DNA from: an uncultured Acetatifactor sp.
GTDB taxonomy: Bacteria; Bacillota; Clostridia; Lachnospirales; Lachnospiraceae
Reading direction: 5' to 3'
Assembly: GCA_947594835.1 (NCBI GenBank)
Contig: CANQEH010000001.1
Location: 124,001-188,000, forward strand
Length of the DNA: 64,000 nt
Shown: in pieces, positions 15,011 to 24,810 of the stretch
Position numbering within the stretch: position 1 is the first letter of the stretch
Layout of the letters: every line of letters begins with the position of its first letter
Notes under the pieces: generated by a model
The model's input: the letters and a program-made list of their open reading frames with translations, nothing else
Told to the model about the DNA's origin: nothing
Databases searched by the model: none
Position numbers and translations under genes: made by a program

Positions 15011-16246
15011 ATGAAGAAAAATGCCAAAATTTGTATCGCCCTGACAGCGCTTTTCTGTGTTACGCTTTTGATAAAGGCGGAGACGCCGGAGGTGTCGGCG
15101 ACTTCCCTGTCGTCCATTACCTCGGAAAGCATCCGGGAAAAGGAAGACCAGATCGCCCAGGCCAGGCGGGAGCAGGAGAACTTAAAGAGCGGTCTGACCG
15201 ACCTGCAGAACCTGAAACAGGAGCTGGAGTCCAAGCGCACCAGCCTCTCCAACTATGTGGCGGAGCTGGACGGGAACCTGGCGGCCATTGAGGCGAACAT
15301 TGCAGAGCTGAACCGGCAGATTGCGGACAAAGAGAACGAACTGATACAGACCCAGGCGGAGCTGGAAGCGGCTATGGCCCAGGAGACGCAGCAGGAGGAC
15401 TCCCTGATCGGCCACATCCGTTATGTGTACGAGGAGGGGGCGCCCCAGGCCATGGATATCCTGCTGGCAGCCGGGAGCTTCAGCGATTTTCTGAACAAGG
15501 CTGATTATGTGGAAAAGGTCATGTCCTATGAGCGGATGATGCTGGAAAGCTACCGTGCCACCAGGGAGTATGTGGAACTGTGCAAGCAGCAGACGGAGTT
15601 AGAAAGGCAGATTCTGGATCAGACAAAGGCCAATGCCCAGACGGAGCAGCAGAACCTGGAAGAACTGATCGACCAGAAAAACCGGGATATTGTCAGCTAC
15701 GAGTCGGATATCAGCAACAAAGAGCAGGCGATCAGGGAACTGGAACAGGATATCGCCGCCCAGGAGGAAGAGATTTCTGCCCTGGAGGCGGCCATTGCGG
15801 CGGAGAAAAAGCGGCTTCTGGCAAACAATGGAACCGTCCTGACCTATGACGGCGGGATGTTTAAATTCCCTCTTGCCAGCTATACCAGAATTTCCGATGA
15901 ATACGGTCCGAGGATTCACCCCACCCTGGGCGTGGAGCAATTCCACAACGGAGTAGATTTTGCAGCCCCGAAAGGGACTGCCATCTATGCGGCTTACGAC
16001 GGAAAAGTGGTAGCGGCTACTTACAGCGCCAGCATGGGGAACTATGTGATGATCGACCACGGGGACTCATTGTATACCATCTATATGCACGCCTCGGAGC
16101 TGTATGTGAAGGAGGGCGACGTGGTGGTAAAGGGAGAGACCATCGCGGCGGTGGGGAGCACAGGACGGTCCACAGGCAACCATCTGCATTTCAGCGTGCG
16201 CCTGAACGGTTCCTATGTCTCTCCCTGGAATTATCTGAGCCAGTAA
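15011..16246 (+). CDS. EnvC/PcsB-like coiled-coil M23 murein hydrolase
   Basis: The secreted protein has 411 residues from ATG 15011. The signal peptide or anchor (about 1-25) starts MKKNAKICIALTALF. A long Gln/Glu/Ala-rich coiled coil (about 35-270) is followed by an M23 LytM domain (about 290-411). The zinc ligands are present: His312 and Asp316 in FHNGVDFAAP, and His391/His393 in NHLHF, so the enzyme looks active, unlike E. coli EnvC. The gene directly follows ftsEX and is probably the hydrolase activated by FtsEX. An upstream in-frame GTG (14942) would remove the signal-like start and is rejected. Confidence 0.9.
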   Translation: MKKNAKICIALTALFCVTLLIKAETPEVSATSLSSITSESIREKEDQIAQARREQENLKSGLTDLQNLKQELESKRTSLSNYVAELDGNLAAIEANIAELNRQIADKENELIQTQAELEAAMAQETQQEDSLIGHIRYVYEEGAPQAMDILLAAGSFSDFLNKADYVEKVMSYERMMLESYRATREYVELCKQQTELERQILDQTKANAQTEQQNLEELIDQKNRDIVSYESDISNKEQAIRELEQDIAAQEEEISALEAAIAAEKKRLLANNGTVLTYDGGMFKFPLASYTRISDEYGPRIHPTLGVEQFHNGVDFAAPKGTAIYAAYDGKVVAATYSASMGNYVMIDHGDSLYTIYMHASELYVKEGDVVVKGETIAAVGSTGRSTGNHLHFSVRLNGSYVSPWNYLSQ

Positions 16247-16272
16247 AAAGGCGCGGGGGTTATGATGTAAAC

Positions 16273-16303
16273 GGCTATTTGTGTGGGAGCGTCTCAAATA
16301 GCC
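16273..16303 (+). other. Hairpin between the M23 hydrolase and S41 protease genes
   Basis: A perfect 9-bp stem, GGCTATTTG (16273-16281) with CAAATAGCC (16295-16303), has a 13-nt loop and no T-run. It could be an RNA processing or stability element within the transcript rather than a terminator. Confidence 0.5.
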
Positions 16304-16367
16304 CTGGCGGCAGACGGGAAACCGTATCCACGGATTTTCTGTTGGCCCGTCCCGTAAACGCTTCGGA

Positions 16368-17711
16368 ATGGAGAATGAGATGGAGCGGAACCAGACATAC
16401 AAGGATGCGGCAGAGGACAACGGCGCTTTCGGGCAGGAGACATCGGGAAAGCGGGCTTCCAGGGCGGAGCGCGGCAGCGGCCACGGCCTGTTTCTGGCGG
16501 GGCTGATCACCGGGATTGGGGGAGCTCTCCTGATCGTGGCCATTGTTTATCTGGGATTTGGGCTGCAGAACTTCACGGAGAAGCTTCAGGGAGGCAGCCG
16601 GGAGGCGCTCAGCACGGAGACGGATTCCGTGGCCAGCGAGGACATGGTGTCCAAGGTGAAGGCTCTGGAAAAAGCCATCGACCGGTACTATTATCTGGAG
16701 GAGGTATCCGACGAGGAGCTTCGGACGGGGCTTTACAAGGGGATGATGGAAGCGCTGGGCGACCCTTATTCGGAGTACTACTCTGCGGAGGAACTGGACA
16801 CCTTTTTACAGGACACAGAAGGGCTGTACTACGGCATTGGAGCCTATATGATGCTGGACACGCAGACCGGGCTTCCCATGATAACGGACGTCATGCCGGG
16901 GGCGCCGGCGGAGGCGGCAGGGCTGCGCTCCAACGACATCATCTACGAGGTGGACGGGGTATCTGTCTATGGGATGTCTCTGGACGAGGCGATCTCGCTG
17001 ATCAAAGGGCCGGAGGCAACGGATGTGGTGCTCACCGTTGTGCGGGAGAGCGAGTCGGACTATCTGGAAGTGACCGTGACCCGGGCCCAGGTGGAAGCTC
17101 CTACCGTGACGGTGGAGATGCTGGAGGACGGCATGGCCTACATTGAGGTCTCGGAGTTTGATACCGTGACGGTGGATCAGTTTGCGGACGCGCTGGCCAC
17201 GGCCAGGGGAAAGCACATGAAAGGGCTGATTCTGGATCTTCGGGGCAACCCCGGCGGCAGCCTGGACGCGGTGGTGGAGATGTGCAGGATGCTGCTTCCC
17301 AAGGGCATGATCGTGTATACGGAGGATAAAAACGGCAAGCGCGACGAGTATACCTGCGATGGCGCACACCGGCTGGAGGTGCCGTTAGTGGTGCTGGTGG
17401 ACGGCAACTCTGCCAGCGCGTCGGAGATCATGGCTGGAGCCATAAAGGACTATGGGATCGGCACTCTGGTGGGCACCACCACATTTGGCAAGGGCATTGT
17501 CCAGCAGATCGTTCCTTTCCGGGACGGCTCCGCCATCAAGATCACCACCAGCGCGTACTATACGCCAAAGGGCAACAACATCCACGGCACGGGGATCTCG
17601 CCGGACGTGGAATGTCCTTTTGACGGCGAAGCGTACTATGGAAGCGAGGATCACCCGGACAACCAGCTGGAAAAGGCCAAAGAGGTGCTGGCGGATCTGA
17701 TCGGGGGATGA
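16368..17711 (+). CDS. S41 family C-terminal processing protease (CtpA/CtpB-like)
   Basis: This membrane-anchored extracytoplasmic serine protease has up to 447 residues. It has an N-terminal cytoplasmic tail, one membrane helix (about 41-66), a PDZ domain (about 155-235, with APAEAAGLRSNDIIYEVDG) and the S41 core. The catalytic dyad Ser350 (NSASASE) and Lys375 (TFGKG) keeps the 25-residue spacing of the family. Substrates could include the neighbouring hydrolase or other envelope proteins. Start uncertain: ATG 16368 or 16380 are four residues apart. The gene follows ftsEX and the M23 gene, an order seen in many Firmicutes. Confidence 0.92.
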   Translation: MENEMERNQTYKDAAEDNGAFGQETSGKRASRAERGSGHGLFLAGLITGIGGALLIVAIVYLGFGLQNFTEKLQGGSREALSTETDSVASEDMVSKVKALEKAIDRYYYLEEVSDEELRTGLYKGMMEALGDPYSEYYSAEELDTFLQDTEGLYYGIGAYMMLDTQTGLPMITDVMPGAPAEAAGLRSNDIIYEVDGVSVYGMSLDEAISLIKGPEATDVVLTVVRESESDYLEVTVTRAQVEAPTVTVEMLEDGMAYIEVSEFDTVTVDQFADALATARGKHMKGLILDLRGNPGGSLDAVVEMCRMLLPKGMIVYTEDKNGKRDEYTCDGAHRLEVPLVVLVDGNSASASEIMAGAIKDYGIGTLVGTTTFGKGIVQQIVPFRDGSAIKITTSAYYTPKGNNIHGTGISPDVECPFDGEAYYGSEDHPDNQLEKAKEVLADLIGG

Positions 17712-17725
17712 GGTTTTTCTAAAAC

Positions 17726-17739
17726 AGAACAAATGTTTG
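17726..17739 (+). promoter_or_regulatory. LexA (SOS) box in front of uvrB
   Basis: AGAACAAATGTTTG matches the Gram-positive LexA consensus CGAACRNRYGTTYC at 12 of 14 positions and overlaps the uvrB -35 hexamer. This predicts DNA-damage induction of uvrB and probably uvrA. Confidence 0.75.
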
Positions 17740-17765
17740 CAAAGCGCGTGAAGGTGTGCTATGAT
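17737..17765 (+). promoter_or_regulatory. Sigma-A promoter of uvrBA
   Basis: TTGCAA (17737-17742), a 17-bp spacer and TATGAT (17760-17765), about 45 bp before the uvrB start. Confidence 0.75.
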
Positions 17766-17809
17766 GGTGGAAGATACCTTTGGGCGCTTTGTTTTATGAG
17801 GATGGATCC

Positions 17810-19807
17810 ATGGATCACTTTCATTTAGTTTCACAGTATCAGCCCACCGGCGACCAGCCCCAGGCGATTGCAGAGCTGGTGGAGGGCTTCCGGGAGGGAA
17901 ACCAGTTCCAGACGCTTTTGGGCGTGACCGGTTCCGGCAAGACCTTTACCATGGCAAACGTCATTGCCGCGTTAAATAAGCCGACCCTGATCATCGCCCA
18001 CAACAAGACGCTGGCGGGGCAGCTCTACGGGGAGTTTAAGGAGTTTTTCCCGGACAACGCGGTGGAGTACTTTGTCTCCTACTACGACTATTATCAGCCG
18101 GAGGCTTATGTGCCCTCCTCGGATACTTATATTGCAAAGGATTCTGCTATCAATGACGAGATCGACAAGCTGCGGCTGTCCGCCACCGCCTCGCTGACAG
18201 AGCGGCGGGATGTGATCGTGGTGGCCAGCGTCTCCTGCATCTATGGCCTGGGAAGTCCCGACGAGTATCAGGACATGGTGGTGTCCCTGCGGCCCGGTAT
18301 GGTAAAGGACAGGGATCAGGTGCTGCGGGAGCTGGTGGACATCCAGTACACCCGCAACGAGATGGATATGCAGAGAGGATGTTTCCGGGTGCACGGGGAT
18401 GTGGTGGAGGTCTACCCTGCCCAGGGGGGCGATTATTTCATCCGCATTGAATTTTTTGGAGACGAGATCGACCGGATCTCGGAGGTGGAGCCTCTGTCGG
18501 GCAAGGTGCACGCCACCTTGACCCACATTGCCATTTTCCCCGCCTCCCACTATGTGGTCTCTCAGGACAAGATCAAGGCTGCCTGCGACCACATCGAGGA
18601 GGAGATGGAGGAGCGGGTGCGGTATTTCAAGGGGGAGGACAAGCTCATCGAGGCCCAGCGCATTGCGGAGAGGACGAACTTTGACGTGGAGATGCTGCGG
18701 GAGACCGGCTTCTGCTCCGGCATTGAGAACTATTCCAGACATTTGAACGGGATGCCGCCGGGAGCGCCGCCCATGACGCTGATGGACTTTTTCCCGGAAG
18801 ACTATCTCATCATCATAGACGAGTCCCATATGACCATCCCCCAGATCCGGGGAATGTTTGCAGGAGACCGCTCCCGCAAGACTACGCTGGTGGACTATGG
18901 GTTCCGGCTGCCTTCGGCGCTGGACAACCGGCCTTTGAATTTTGAGGAGTTTGAGGCGCACATCGACCAGATGCTGTTTGTGTCCGCCACGCCTGCGGAC
19001 TATGAGGCGGAGCATGAACTTTTGCGGGCCGAGCAGATCATCCGGCCTACGGGGCTTTTAGACCCGAAGGTGGACGTGCGGCCGGTGGAAGGCCAGATCG
19101 ACGACCTCGTGGCAGAAGTGCACCGGGAGACGGAGAAACACAACAAGGTGCTGGTCACCACGCTCACCAAGCGCATGGCGGAGGATCTGACCGATTATAT
19201 GAACGAGGTGGGAATCCGGGTGAAATATCTCCACTCCGACATCGACACCTTAGAGCGGGCGGAGATCATCCGGGATATGCGTCTGGATGTATTTGACGTG
19301 CTGGTGGGGATCAACCTGCTGCGGGAGGGGCTGGATATCCCGGAAATCTCCCTGGTGGCCATACTGGACGCGGACAAGGAGGGGTTTCTGCGCAGCAGCA
19401 CTTCCCTGATCCAGACCATTGGCCGGGCGGCCAGGAACGCGGACGGCCATGTGATCATGTATGCGGACACGGTGACCGAATCCATGCGGATTGCCTTGGA
19501 CGAGACGGAGCGCCGCCGGGCGATCCAGATGAAATACAACGAGGAGCACGGCATCACGCCAAAGACCATCCAGAAAGCGGTGCGGGATCTGATCAGTATT
19601 TCAAAGGTCATTGCCAGGGAAGAACTTCAGTTTGAGAAAGACCCGGAATCCATGAGCCGCAAAGAGCTGGAAAAACTCATCGCCGAGGTGCAGAAAAAGA
19701 TGCAGCGGGCCGCCGCGGACTTAAACTTCGAGGCCGCCGCCGAATTGCGGGATAAGATGATAGAGTTAAAGGGAAAACTCAGGGAGATGGAGAAGGAATC
19801 CAGATAG
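17810..19807 (+). CDS. uvrB: Excinuclease ABC subunit UvrB
   Basis: UvrB is the 665-residue damage-verification helicase of nucleotide excision repair. Walker A GVTGSGKT is at about 38-45. The beta-hairpin region [12 protein letters not shown] (about 92-103), the DESH helicase motif and the C-terminal UvrC-binding motif (about 625-660) are visible. ATG 17810 gives the standard [17 protein letters not shown] start with GAGGA upstream; the in-frame TTG at 17780 is too close to the promoter. uvrA follows 22 bp downstream, so the pair forms an SOS-controlled operon. Confidence 0.98.
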   Translation: MDHFHLVSQYQPTGDQPQAIAELVEGFREGNQFQTLLGVTGSGKTFTMANVIAALNKPTLIIAHNKTLAGQLYGEFKEFFPDNAVEYFVSYYDYYQPEAYVPSSDTYIAKDSAINDEIDKLRLSATASLTERRDVIVVASVSCIYGLGSPDEYQDMVVSLRPGMVKDRDQVLRELVDIQYTRNEMDMQRGCFRVHGDVVEVYPAQGGDYFIRIEFFGDEIDRISEVEPLSGKVHATLTHIAIFPASHYVVSQDKIKAACDHIEEEMEERVRYFKGEDKLIEAQRIAERTNFDVEMLRETGFCSGIENYSRHLNGMPPGAPPMTLMDFFPEDYLIIIDESHMTIPQIRGMFAGDRSRKTTLVDYGFRLPSALDNRPLNFEEFEAHIDQMLFVSATPADYEAEHELLRAEQIIRPTGLLDPKVDVRPVEGQIDDLVAEVHRETEKHNKVLVTTLTKRMAEDLTDYMNEVGIRVKYLHSDIDTLERAEIIRDMRLDVFDVLVGINLLREGLDIPEISLVAILDADKEGFLRSSTSLIQTIGRAARNADGHVIMYADTVTESMRIALDETERRRAIQMKYNEEHGITPKTIQKAVRDLISISKVIAREELQFEKDPESMSRKELEKLIAEVQKKMQRAAADLNFEAAAELRDKMIELKGKLREMEKESR

Positions 19808-19829
19808 CAGCACAAGGAGAGAAAGCATC

Positions 19830-22685
19830 ATGGAAGAAGCAAAGAAGATGCGCCCCAGGGAATACATCAGGATCCGGGGGGCTCAGGAACACAATCTGAA
19901 AAATATTGACGTGGATATCCCCAGGAATGAACTGGTTGTACTGACAGGTATGTCAGGTTCCGGCAAGTCCTCCCTGGCTTTTGACACCATCTACGCGGAG
20001 GGCCAGAGGCGGTATATGGAGTCCCTCTCCTCCTACGCAAGGATGTTTCTGGGGCAGATGGAAAAACCCAACGTGGAAAAGATCGAGGGGCTGTCCCCCG
20101 CTATTTCCATCGACCAGAAATCGACCAACAGAAATCCCCGTTCCACCGTGGGCACCGTCACAGAAATTTATGATTACTTCCGTCTGCTCTATGCCAGGAT
20201 CGGGATTCCCCACTGCCCAAACTGCGGCAGGGAGATCGCCCGCCAGACGGTGGATCAGATGGTAGACCAGCTCATGGCGCTGCGGGAAGGGACAAAGATC
20301 CAGCTCCTGGCGCCGGTAGTCCGGGGGCGAAAAGGGGAACACGCCAAGGTGCTGGAGCGGGCCAAGCGCAGCGGCTATGTGCGCGTGAGGGTGGACGGCA
20401 GTCTCTATGACCTGACGGAGGAGATTTTTTTAGACAAAAACATCAAGCACAACATCGACATCGTGGTGGACAGGCTTGTGGTGAAAGCCGGTATCGAAAG
20501 GCGGCTGGCAGATTCCATCGAGAACGTGCTGGAGCTGGCAGAGGGGCTTTTGGTGGTGGATGTGATCGACGGGGAGCCGCTGACCTTCAGCCAGAGCTTT
20601 TCCTGCCCGGACTGCGGCATCGGCATCAGTGAGATCGAGCCCCGCAGCTTCTCCTTCAACAACCCCTTCGGCGCCTGCCCGGTGTGCTTCGGCCTGGGCT
20701 ACAAGATGGAATTTGACGAAGACCTGATGATCCCGGATCGGACACTTAGCATCAACCAGGGGGCCATCGCTGTGACGGGATGGCAGTCCTGCATGGATAA
20801 GTCCAGCTTTACCAATGCGGTTTTGCAGGCGCTCTGCAAGGAGTACGGCTTTGACCTGGACACGCCCTTTGAGAAGTACCCGGAGAAGATCAAAAAGATC
20901 CTGATCCATGGCACCGGGGGCAGGGAGGTGGAGGTTCATTATCAGGGGCAGAGGGGGAGAGGCGTGTACCCCGTGGCCTTTGAGGGCCTGATCCGCAATG
21001 TGGAGCGCAAATACCGGGAGACCTTTTCCGAGACCATGAAGCAGGAGTATGAAAGTTTCATGCGCATCACGCCCTGTAAAGAGTGCAATGGGATGCGCCT
21101 GAAAAAAGAATCCCTTGCGGTGACGGTGTGCGGCAAAAACATCTATGAGATCACGTCCCTGTCCATCGCCGACCTGAAACGGTTCCTGCAGACCCTGGAG
21201 CTGACGGCCCAGCAGCAGCTGATCGGTGGGCAGATCCTCAAAGAGATCGGCGCCAGGGTGGGCTTTCTGGTGGACGTTGGGCTGGACTATCTGTCCCTGT
21301 CCAGGGCGACGGGCACGCTGTCGGGGGGCGAGGCCCAGCGCATCCGGCTGGCCACCCAGATCGGCTCCGGCCTGGTGGGGGTCTGCTACATCCTGGATGA
21401 GCCCAGCATCGGCCTGCATCAGCGGGACAATGACAAGCTTTTGAACACCCTGAAAAACCTGCGGGATCTGGGCAATACGTTGATTGTGGTGGAGCACGAC
21501 GAGGATACCATGCTGGCGGCGGACTATGTGGTGGACATCGGCCCCGGCGCAGGATCCCATGGCGGAGAAGTGATTGCCTGCGGGACGGCGGAGGAGATCA
21601 TGCAGGTGCCGGAGTCCGTCACGGGGCAGTATTTGAGCGGCAGACTTAAGATTCCTGTGCCCCAGTCGCGCAGGAAGCCCACGGGCTGGCTGAAAGTGCT
21701 GGGGGCCCGGGAGAACAATCTAAAAGACATCGACGTGGCGTTCCCGCTGGGCGTGATGACCTGCGTCACGGGCGTTTCCGGATCGGGGAAGAGTTCCCTG
21801 GTAAACGAGATTCTTTACAAACACCTGGCCAGGGACTTAAACCGTGCAAGGTGTATTCCGGGGAAACACAAGGGGATCAAGGGGATAGAGCAGCTGGATA
21901 AGGTGATTGCCATCGACCAGTCCCCCATCGGGCGCACGCCCCGCTCCAACCCAGCCACCTACACGGGCGTCTTCGACCAGATCCGGGATCTGTTCGCCTC
22001 CACCCCGGACGCCAAGGCGAAAGGATACGGGAAGGGGCGGTTCAGCTTTAACGTGAAAGGCGGGCGCTGCGAGGCCTGCGGCGGCGACGGCATCATCAAG
22101 ATCGAGATGCACTTTCTGCCGGATGTGTATGTGCCCTGCGAAGTCTGCGGCGGCAAGCGGTATAACCGGGAGACGCTGGACGTAAAGTACAAGGGCAAGA
22201 GCATCTTTGACGTGCTGGATATGACGGTGGAGGAGGCCTACGGGTTCTTTGAAAATCTGCCTTCCATCCGCCGCAAGATCGAAACGCTCTACGACGTCGG
22301 CCTGTCCTATGTCAAGCTGGGACAGCCCTCCACCACGCTGTCCGGAGGCGAGGCCCAGAGAATCAAGCTGGCCACTGAGCTCTCCAGGCGCAGTACCGGC
22401 AAGACCATCTATATTCTGGACGAGCCCACCACGGGACTGCACTTTGCAGACGTCCACAAGCTGGTGGACATCCTGCACAGGCTGGCGGACGGAGGCAACA
22501 CGCTGGTGGTGATCGAGCACAATCTGGATGTAATCAAATCTGCGGACTATATCATCGACATCGGCCCGGAAGGCGGAGACGGCGGCGGCACTGTGATCGC
22601 CCAGGGCACGCCGGAGCAGGTGGCCGAAAACAGGAACTCCTATACGGGGGTGTATATCAAGAAGATGTTGGAAAAAATCAGGTGA
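19830..22685 (+). CDS. uvrA: Excinuclease ABC subunit UvrA
   Basis: UvrA is the 951-residue damage sensor with two ABC ATPase modules. The first Walker A (GMSGSGKSS) is near residues 40-48 and the second (GVSGSGKSS) near 646-654. Each module has an LSGGEAQR signature. Zinc-finger cysteine pairs (CPNCG, CPDC with [12 protein letters not shown] with CEVCGGK) are intact. AAGGAG lies about 8 bp before the ATG. It is normal in length and sequence and co-transcribed with uvrB. Confidence 0.98.
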   Translation: MEEAKKMRPREYIRIRGAQEHNLKNIDVDIPRNELVVLTGMSGSGKSSLAFDTIYAEGQRRYMESLSSYARMFLGQMEKPNVEKIEGLSPAISIDQKSTNRNPRSTVGTVTEIYDYFRLLYARIGIPHCPNCGREIARQTVDQMVDQLMALREGTKIQLLAPVVRGRKGEHAKVLERAKRSGYVRVRVDGSLYDLTEEIFLDKNIKHNIDIVVDRLVVKAGIERRLADSIENVLELAEGLLVVDVIDGEPLTFSQSFSCPDCGIGISEIEPRSFSFNNPFGACPVCFGLGYKMEFDEDLMIPDRTLSINQGAIAVTGWQSCMDKSSFTNAVLQALCKEYGFDLDTPFEKYPEKIKKILIHGTGGREVEVHYQGQRGRGVYPVAFEGLIRNVERKYRETFSETMKQEYESFMRITPCKECNGMRLKKESLAVTVCGKNIYEITSLSIADLKRFLQTLELTAQQQLIGGQILKEIGARVGFLVDVGLDYLSLSRATGTLSGGEAQRIRLATQIGSGLVGVCYILDEPSIGLHQRDNDKLLNTLKNLRDLGNTLIVVEHDEDTMLAADYVVDIGPGAGSHGGEVIACGTAEEIMQVPESVTGQYLSGRLKIPVPQSRRKPTGWLKVLGARENNLKDIDVAFPLGVMTCVTGVSGSGKSSLVNEILYKHLARDLNRARCIPGKHKGIKGIEQLDKVIAIDQSPIGRTPRSNPATYTGVFDQIRDLFASTPDAKAKGYGKGRFSFNVKGGRCEACGGDGIIKIEMHFLPDVYVPCEVCGGKRYNRETLDVKYKGKSIFDVLDMTVEEAYGFFENLPSIRRKIETLYDVGLSYVKLGQPSTTLSGGEAQRIKLATELSRRSTGKTIYILDEPTTGLHFADVHKLVDILHRLADGGNTLVVIEHNLDVIKSADYIIDIGPEGGDGGGTVIAQGTPEQVAENRNSYTGVYIKKMLEKIR

Positions 22686-22689
22686 CCCC

Positions 22690-22717
22690 TAAAGATTTTG
22701 GTGCGATCAGCCGATGA
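22690..22717 (+). promoter_or_regulatory. Sigma-D (FliA-type) promoter candidate for mbl-flhO-flhP
   Basis: TAAA (22690-22693), 16 bp and GCCGATGA (22710-22717), against TAAA-N15-GCCGATAA. The -10 block matches 7 of 8. It is located just after uvrA and about 190 bp before mbl. Confidence 0.55.
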
Positions 22718-22738
22718 TATACTTACAAGGGCATGGAT

Positions 22739-22776
22739 GCGGAGAAATGAGCGGATGGAACCGTTCTTTTCTCCGC
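22739..22776 (+). terminator. Hairpin after uvrA, possible terminator
   Basis: GCGGAGAAA (22739-22747) pairs with TTTCTCCGC (22768-22776), with inner CGG/CCG pairs (22752-22754 with 22761-22763). The T-run is weak (GCGTTCATTTTA). It lies downstream of the sigma-D-like site, so it could also attenuate that transcript. Confidence 0.45.
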
Positions 22777-22812
22777 GCGTTCATTTTACGAAAAAATAAT
22801 AAAATCCCCTCT

Positions 22813-22840
22813 TTGAAAATGACTGCGTATCGGTTATAAT
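22813..22840 (+). promoter_or_regulatory. Sigma-A promoter of mbl
   Basis: TTGAAA (22813-22818), a 16-bp spacer and TATAAT (22835-22840), about 60 bp before the mbl start. Confidence 0.75.
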
Positions 22841-22903
22841 GAATCATGTATGACCATTTTTATGTGTACGCCAATGTGATCCATCAGAAAGGGGAATAGC
22901 GAG

Positions 22904-23899
22904 ATGCAGTGTACAGACATTGGAATCGATTTGGGCACAGCCAGTATTTTGGTTTACATCAGAGGAAAGGGCGTCGTGTTAAAAGAGCCCTCTGTTGTAG
23001 CTTTCGATAGAGACACCAATAAGATCAAAGCCATTGGGGAGGACGCCCGCCTGATGCTGGGCAGGACTCCCGGCAACATCGTGGCGGTGAGGCCTCTGCG
23101 CCAGGGCGTGATCTCCGACTATCAGGTGACGGAGAAGATGATGAAATATTTCATTCAGAAGGCGTTGGGCAGGAGGAGCTTCCGAAAACCCCGCATTGCG
23201 GTCTGTGTGCCCAGCGGCGTGACAGAGGTAGAGAAGAAAGCCGTTGAGGACGCCACCTACCAGGCGGGGGCGAGAGAGGTTTCCATCATCGAGGAGCCCA
23301 TCGCAGCTGCGATTGGCGCAGGCATTGACATCTCCAAGCCCTGCGGCAACATGATCGTGGATATCGGCGGCGGCACTTCCGACATTGCAGTGATTTCCCT
23401 GGGCGGCACGGTTGTCAGCGCGTCCATCAAGATTGCCGGGGACGATTTCGACGACGCGATTGTCCGCTATATGAGGAAAAAGCACAATCTGCTGATCGGT
23501 GAGCGGACGGCGGAAGATTTGAAGATTAAGATCGGGTCCGCCTACAAGCGGCCCGAAGTGGACTATATGGACGTCAGAGGGCGCAATCTGGTAACGGGTC
23601 TGCCCAAGACGGTAAAGGTGTCCTCTGAGGAAACGGAGGAGGCTCTGAAGGAGACAACCGCCCAGATCGTGGAGACCATCCACAGCGTACTGGAGAAGAC
23701 GCCCCCGGAGCTGGCGGCAGACATTGCGGACAGAGGGATCGTGCTCACCGGCGGCGGAAGCCTGCTGAGAGGGCTGGAAGATCTGATTTCCGCCAAGACC
23801 GGCATCAATACCATGACGGCGGAAGACCCCATGACGGCAGTGGCCATCGGAACCGGCAAGTATGTGGAATTCCTCTCCGGTTACCGGGACAATCAGTAG
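22904..23899 (+). CDS. mbl: Actin-like cell-shape protein Mbl (MreB family)
   Basis: This 331-residue bacterial actin organises lateral cell-wall synthesis under the membrane. Visible are the phosphate-1 motif DIGIDLGTASILVY (about 5-18), the connect-1 region IIEEPIAAAIGAGID (about 134-148), phosphate-2 IVDIGGGTSDIAV and adenosine motif IVLTGGGSLLRG. Length is typical. The flagellar flhO and flhP genes follow, exactly as in B. subtilis mbl-flhO-flhP, which favours Mbl over MreB. RBS AAAGGGG is present. Two promoters of different type stand upstream. Confidence 0.92.
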   Translation: MQCTDIGIDLGTASILVYIRGKGVVLKEPSVVAFDRDTNKIKAIGEDARLMLGRTPGNIVAVRPLRQGVISDYQVTEKMMKYFIQKALGRRSFRKPRIAVCVPSGVTEVEKKAVEDATYQAGAREVSIIEEPIAAAIGAGIDISKPCGNMIVDIGGGTSDIAVISLGGTVVSASIKIAGDDFDDAIVRYMRKKHNLLIGERTAEDLKIKIGSAYKRPEVDYMDVRGRNLVTGLPKTVKVSSEETEEALKETTAQIVETIHSVLEKTPPELAADIADRGIVLTGGGSLLRGLEDLISAKTGINTMTAEDPMTAVAIGTGKYVEFLSGYRDNQ

Positions 23900-23952
23900 G
23901 CAGGGCGCGTCATCCCCGTCTGTCTCTTTCGACGGGTAGGAAGGAGTAGCGT

Positions 23953-24732
23953 ATGTTAAAAGGTTTATACACCGCCCATACGGGTATGCTCAACGAACAG
24001 CACAGGATGGATACACTGACGAACAATCTGGCCAATGTTTCCACAGTTGGGTATAAGAAGGAAGGGGCCACCAGCCAGTCGTTCGGAGATCTGCTGGCGT
24101 TAAAGATCAAGGACGCCTCCGTGGGAATCAACAATGTACAGCCTCTGGGATACAATAACCCGGGTGTCAAGATAGGCGAGAATTATACGGACTTCACCCA
24201 GGGATCTTACCGGGTGACGGACAACACCTATGATCTGGCACTGTCCGGCGACGGGTTTTTTGCCATCGAATTTACCAACAAGGCGGGAGAGACTTCCACC
24301 ATGTATACCCGGGCAGGCCAGTTTACCCTGACCAGGGAGGGTTTCCTTGTGACAGGGGACGGGGATTATGTGCTGGATGTGAACAACCGCCGGATCCAGG
24401 TGGATACGCTGTTGGACTCCAGAATCGACGAAAACGGCGTCATTTATCAGAATGGCGAGGAAGTTGCGACCATCCAGGTGGCTGATTTTGTAGATTACAA
24501 TTATCTGGAAAAGTACGCGGAAACGTATTACCGCCCGGTAGAGGGAGCGGAATTTACGCAGTCGGATGCCGTGGTGAACTCCGGATATCTGGAGATGGCC
24601 AATGTGCAGCCGGTTTCCGAGATGGTAAACCTGATCGCCATTACAAGGGCATATGAGAGCAATCAGAAGATTATCCAGACCTATGACGGTTCTCTGGAAA
24701 TTGCGGTGAATCAGCTGGGCAGGGTGCAGTAG
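23953..24732 (+). CDS. flhO: Flagellar basal-body rod protein FlhO (FlgF/FlgG family)
   Basis: This 259-residue rod protein is exported by the flagellar type III system and has no cleaved signal. The N-terminal rod domain MLKGLYTAHTGMLNEQHR... NNLANVSTVGYKKEG and the C-terminal NLIAITRAYESNQKIIQT helix pair as in all axial proteins. A central D1-like beta domain contains GDGFFAIE. AAGGAG precedes the ATG. Placed between mbl and flhP, it corresponds to the B. subtilis proximal-type rod subunit. Confidence 0.92.
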   Translation: MLKGLYTAHTGMLNEQHRMDTLTNNLANVSTVGYKKEGATSQSFGDLLALKIKDASVGINNVQPLGYNNPGVKIGENYTDFTQGSYRVTDNTYDLALSGDGFFAIEFTNKAGETSTMYTRAGQFTLTREGFLVTGDGDYVLDVNNRRIQVDTLLDSRIDENGVIYQNGEEVATIQVADFVDYNYLEKYAETYYRPVEGAEFTQSDAVVNSGYLEMANVQPVSEMVNLIAITRAYESNQKIIQTYDGSLEIAVNQLGRVQ

Positions 24733-24810
24733 GCAAAGCCATAAGGCGGTTTTGGGGCTGACGGTATCGGTCACGGGCCGGGGACGGCCAGACGGGAAAG
24801 GGAGAGAAGC

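Noticed and set aside
17972-19015. A 347-codon minus-strand frame inside uvrB
   Set aside because: It mirrors uvrB codon structure and has no recognisable domain.
20430-21560. A 376-codon minus-strand frame inside uvrA
   Set aside because: Same reason: shadow of a strongly conserved gene.
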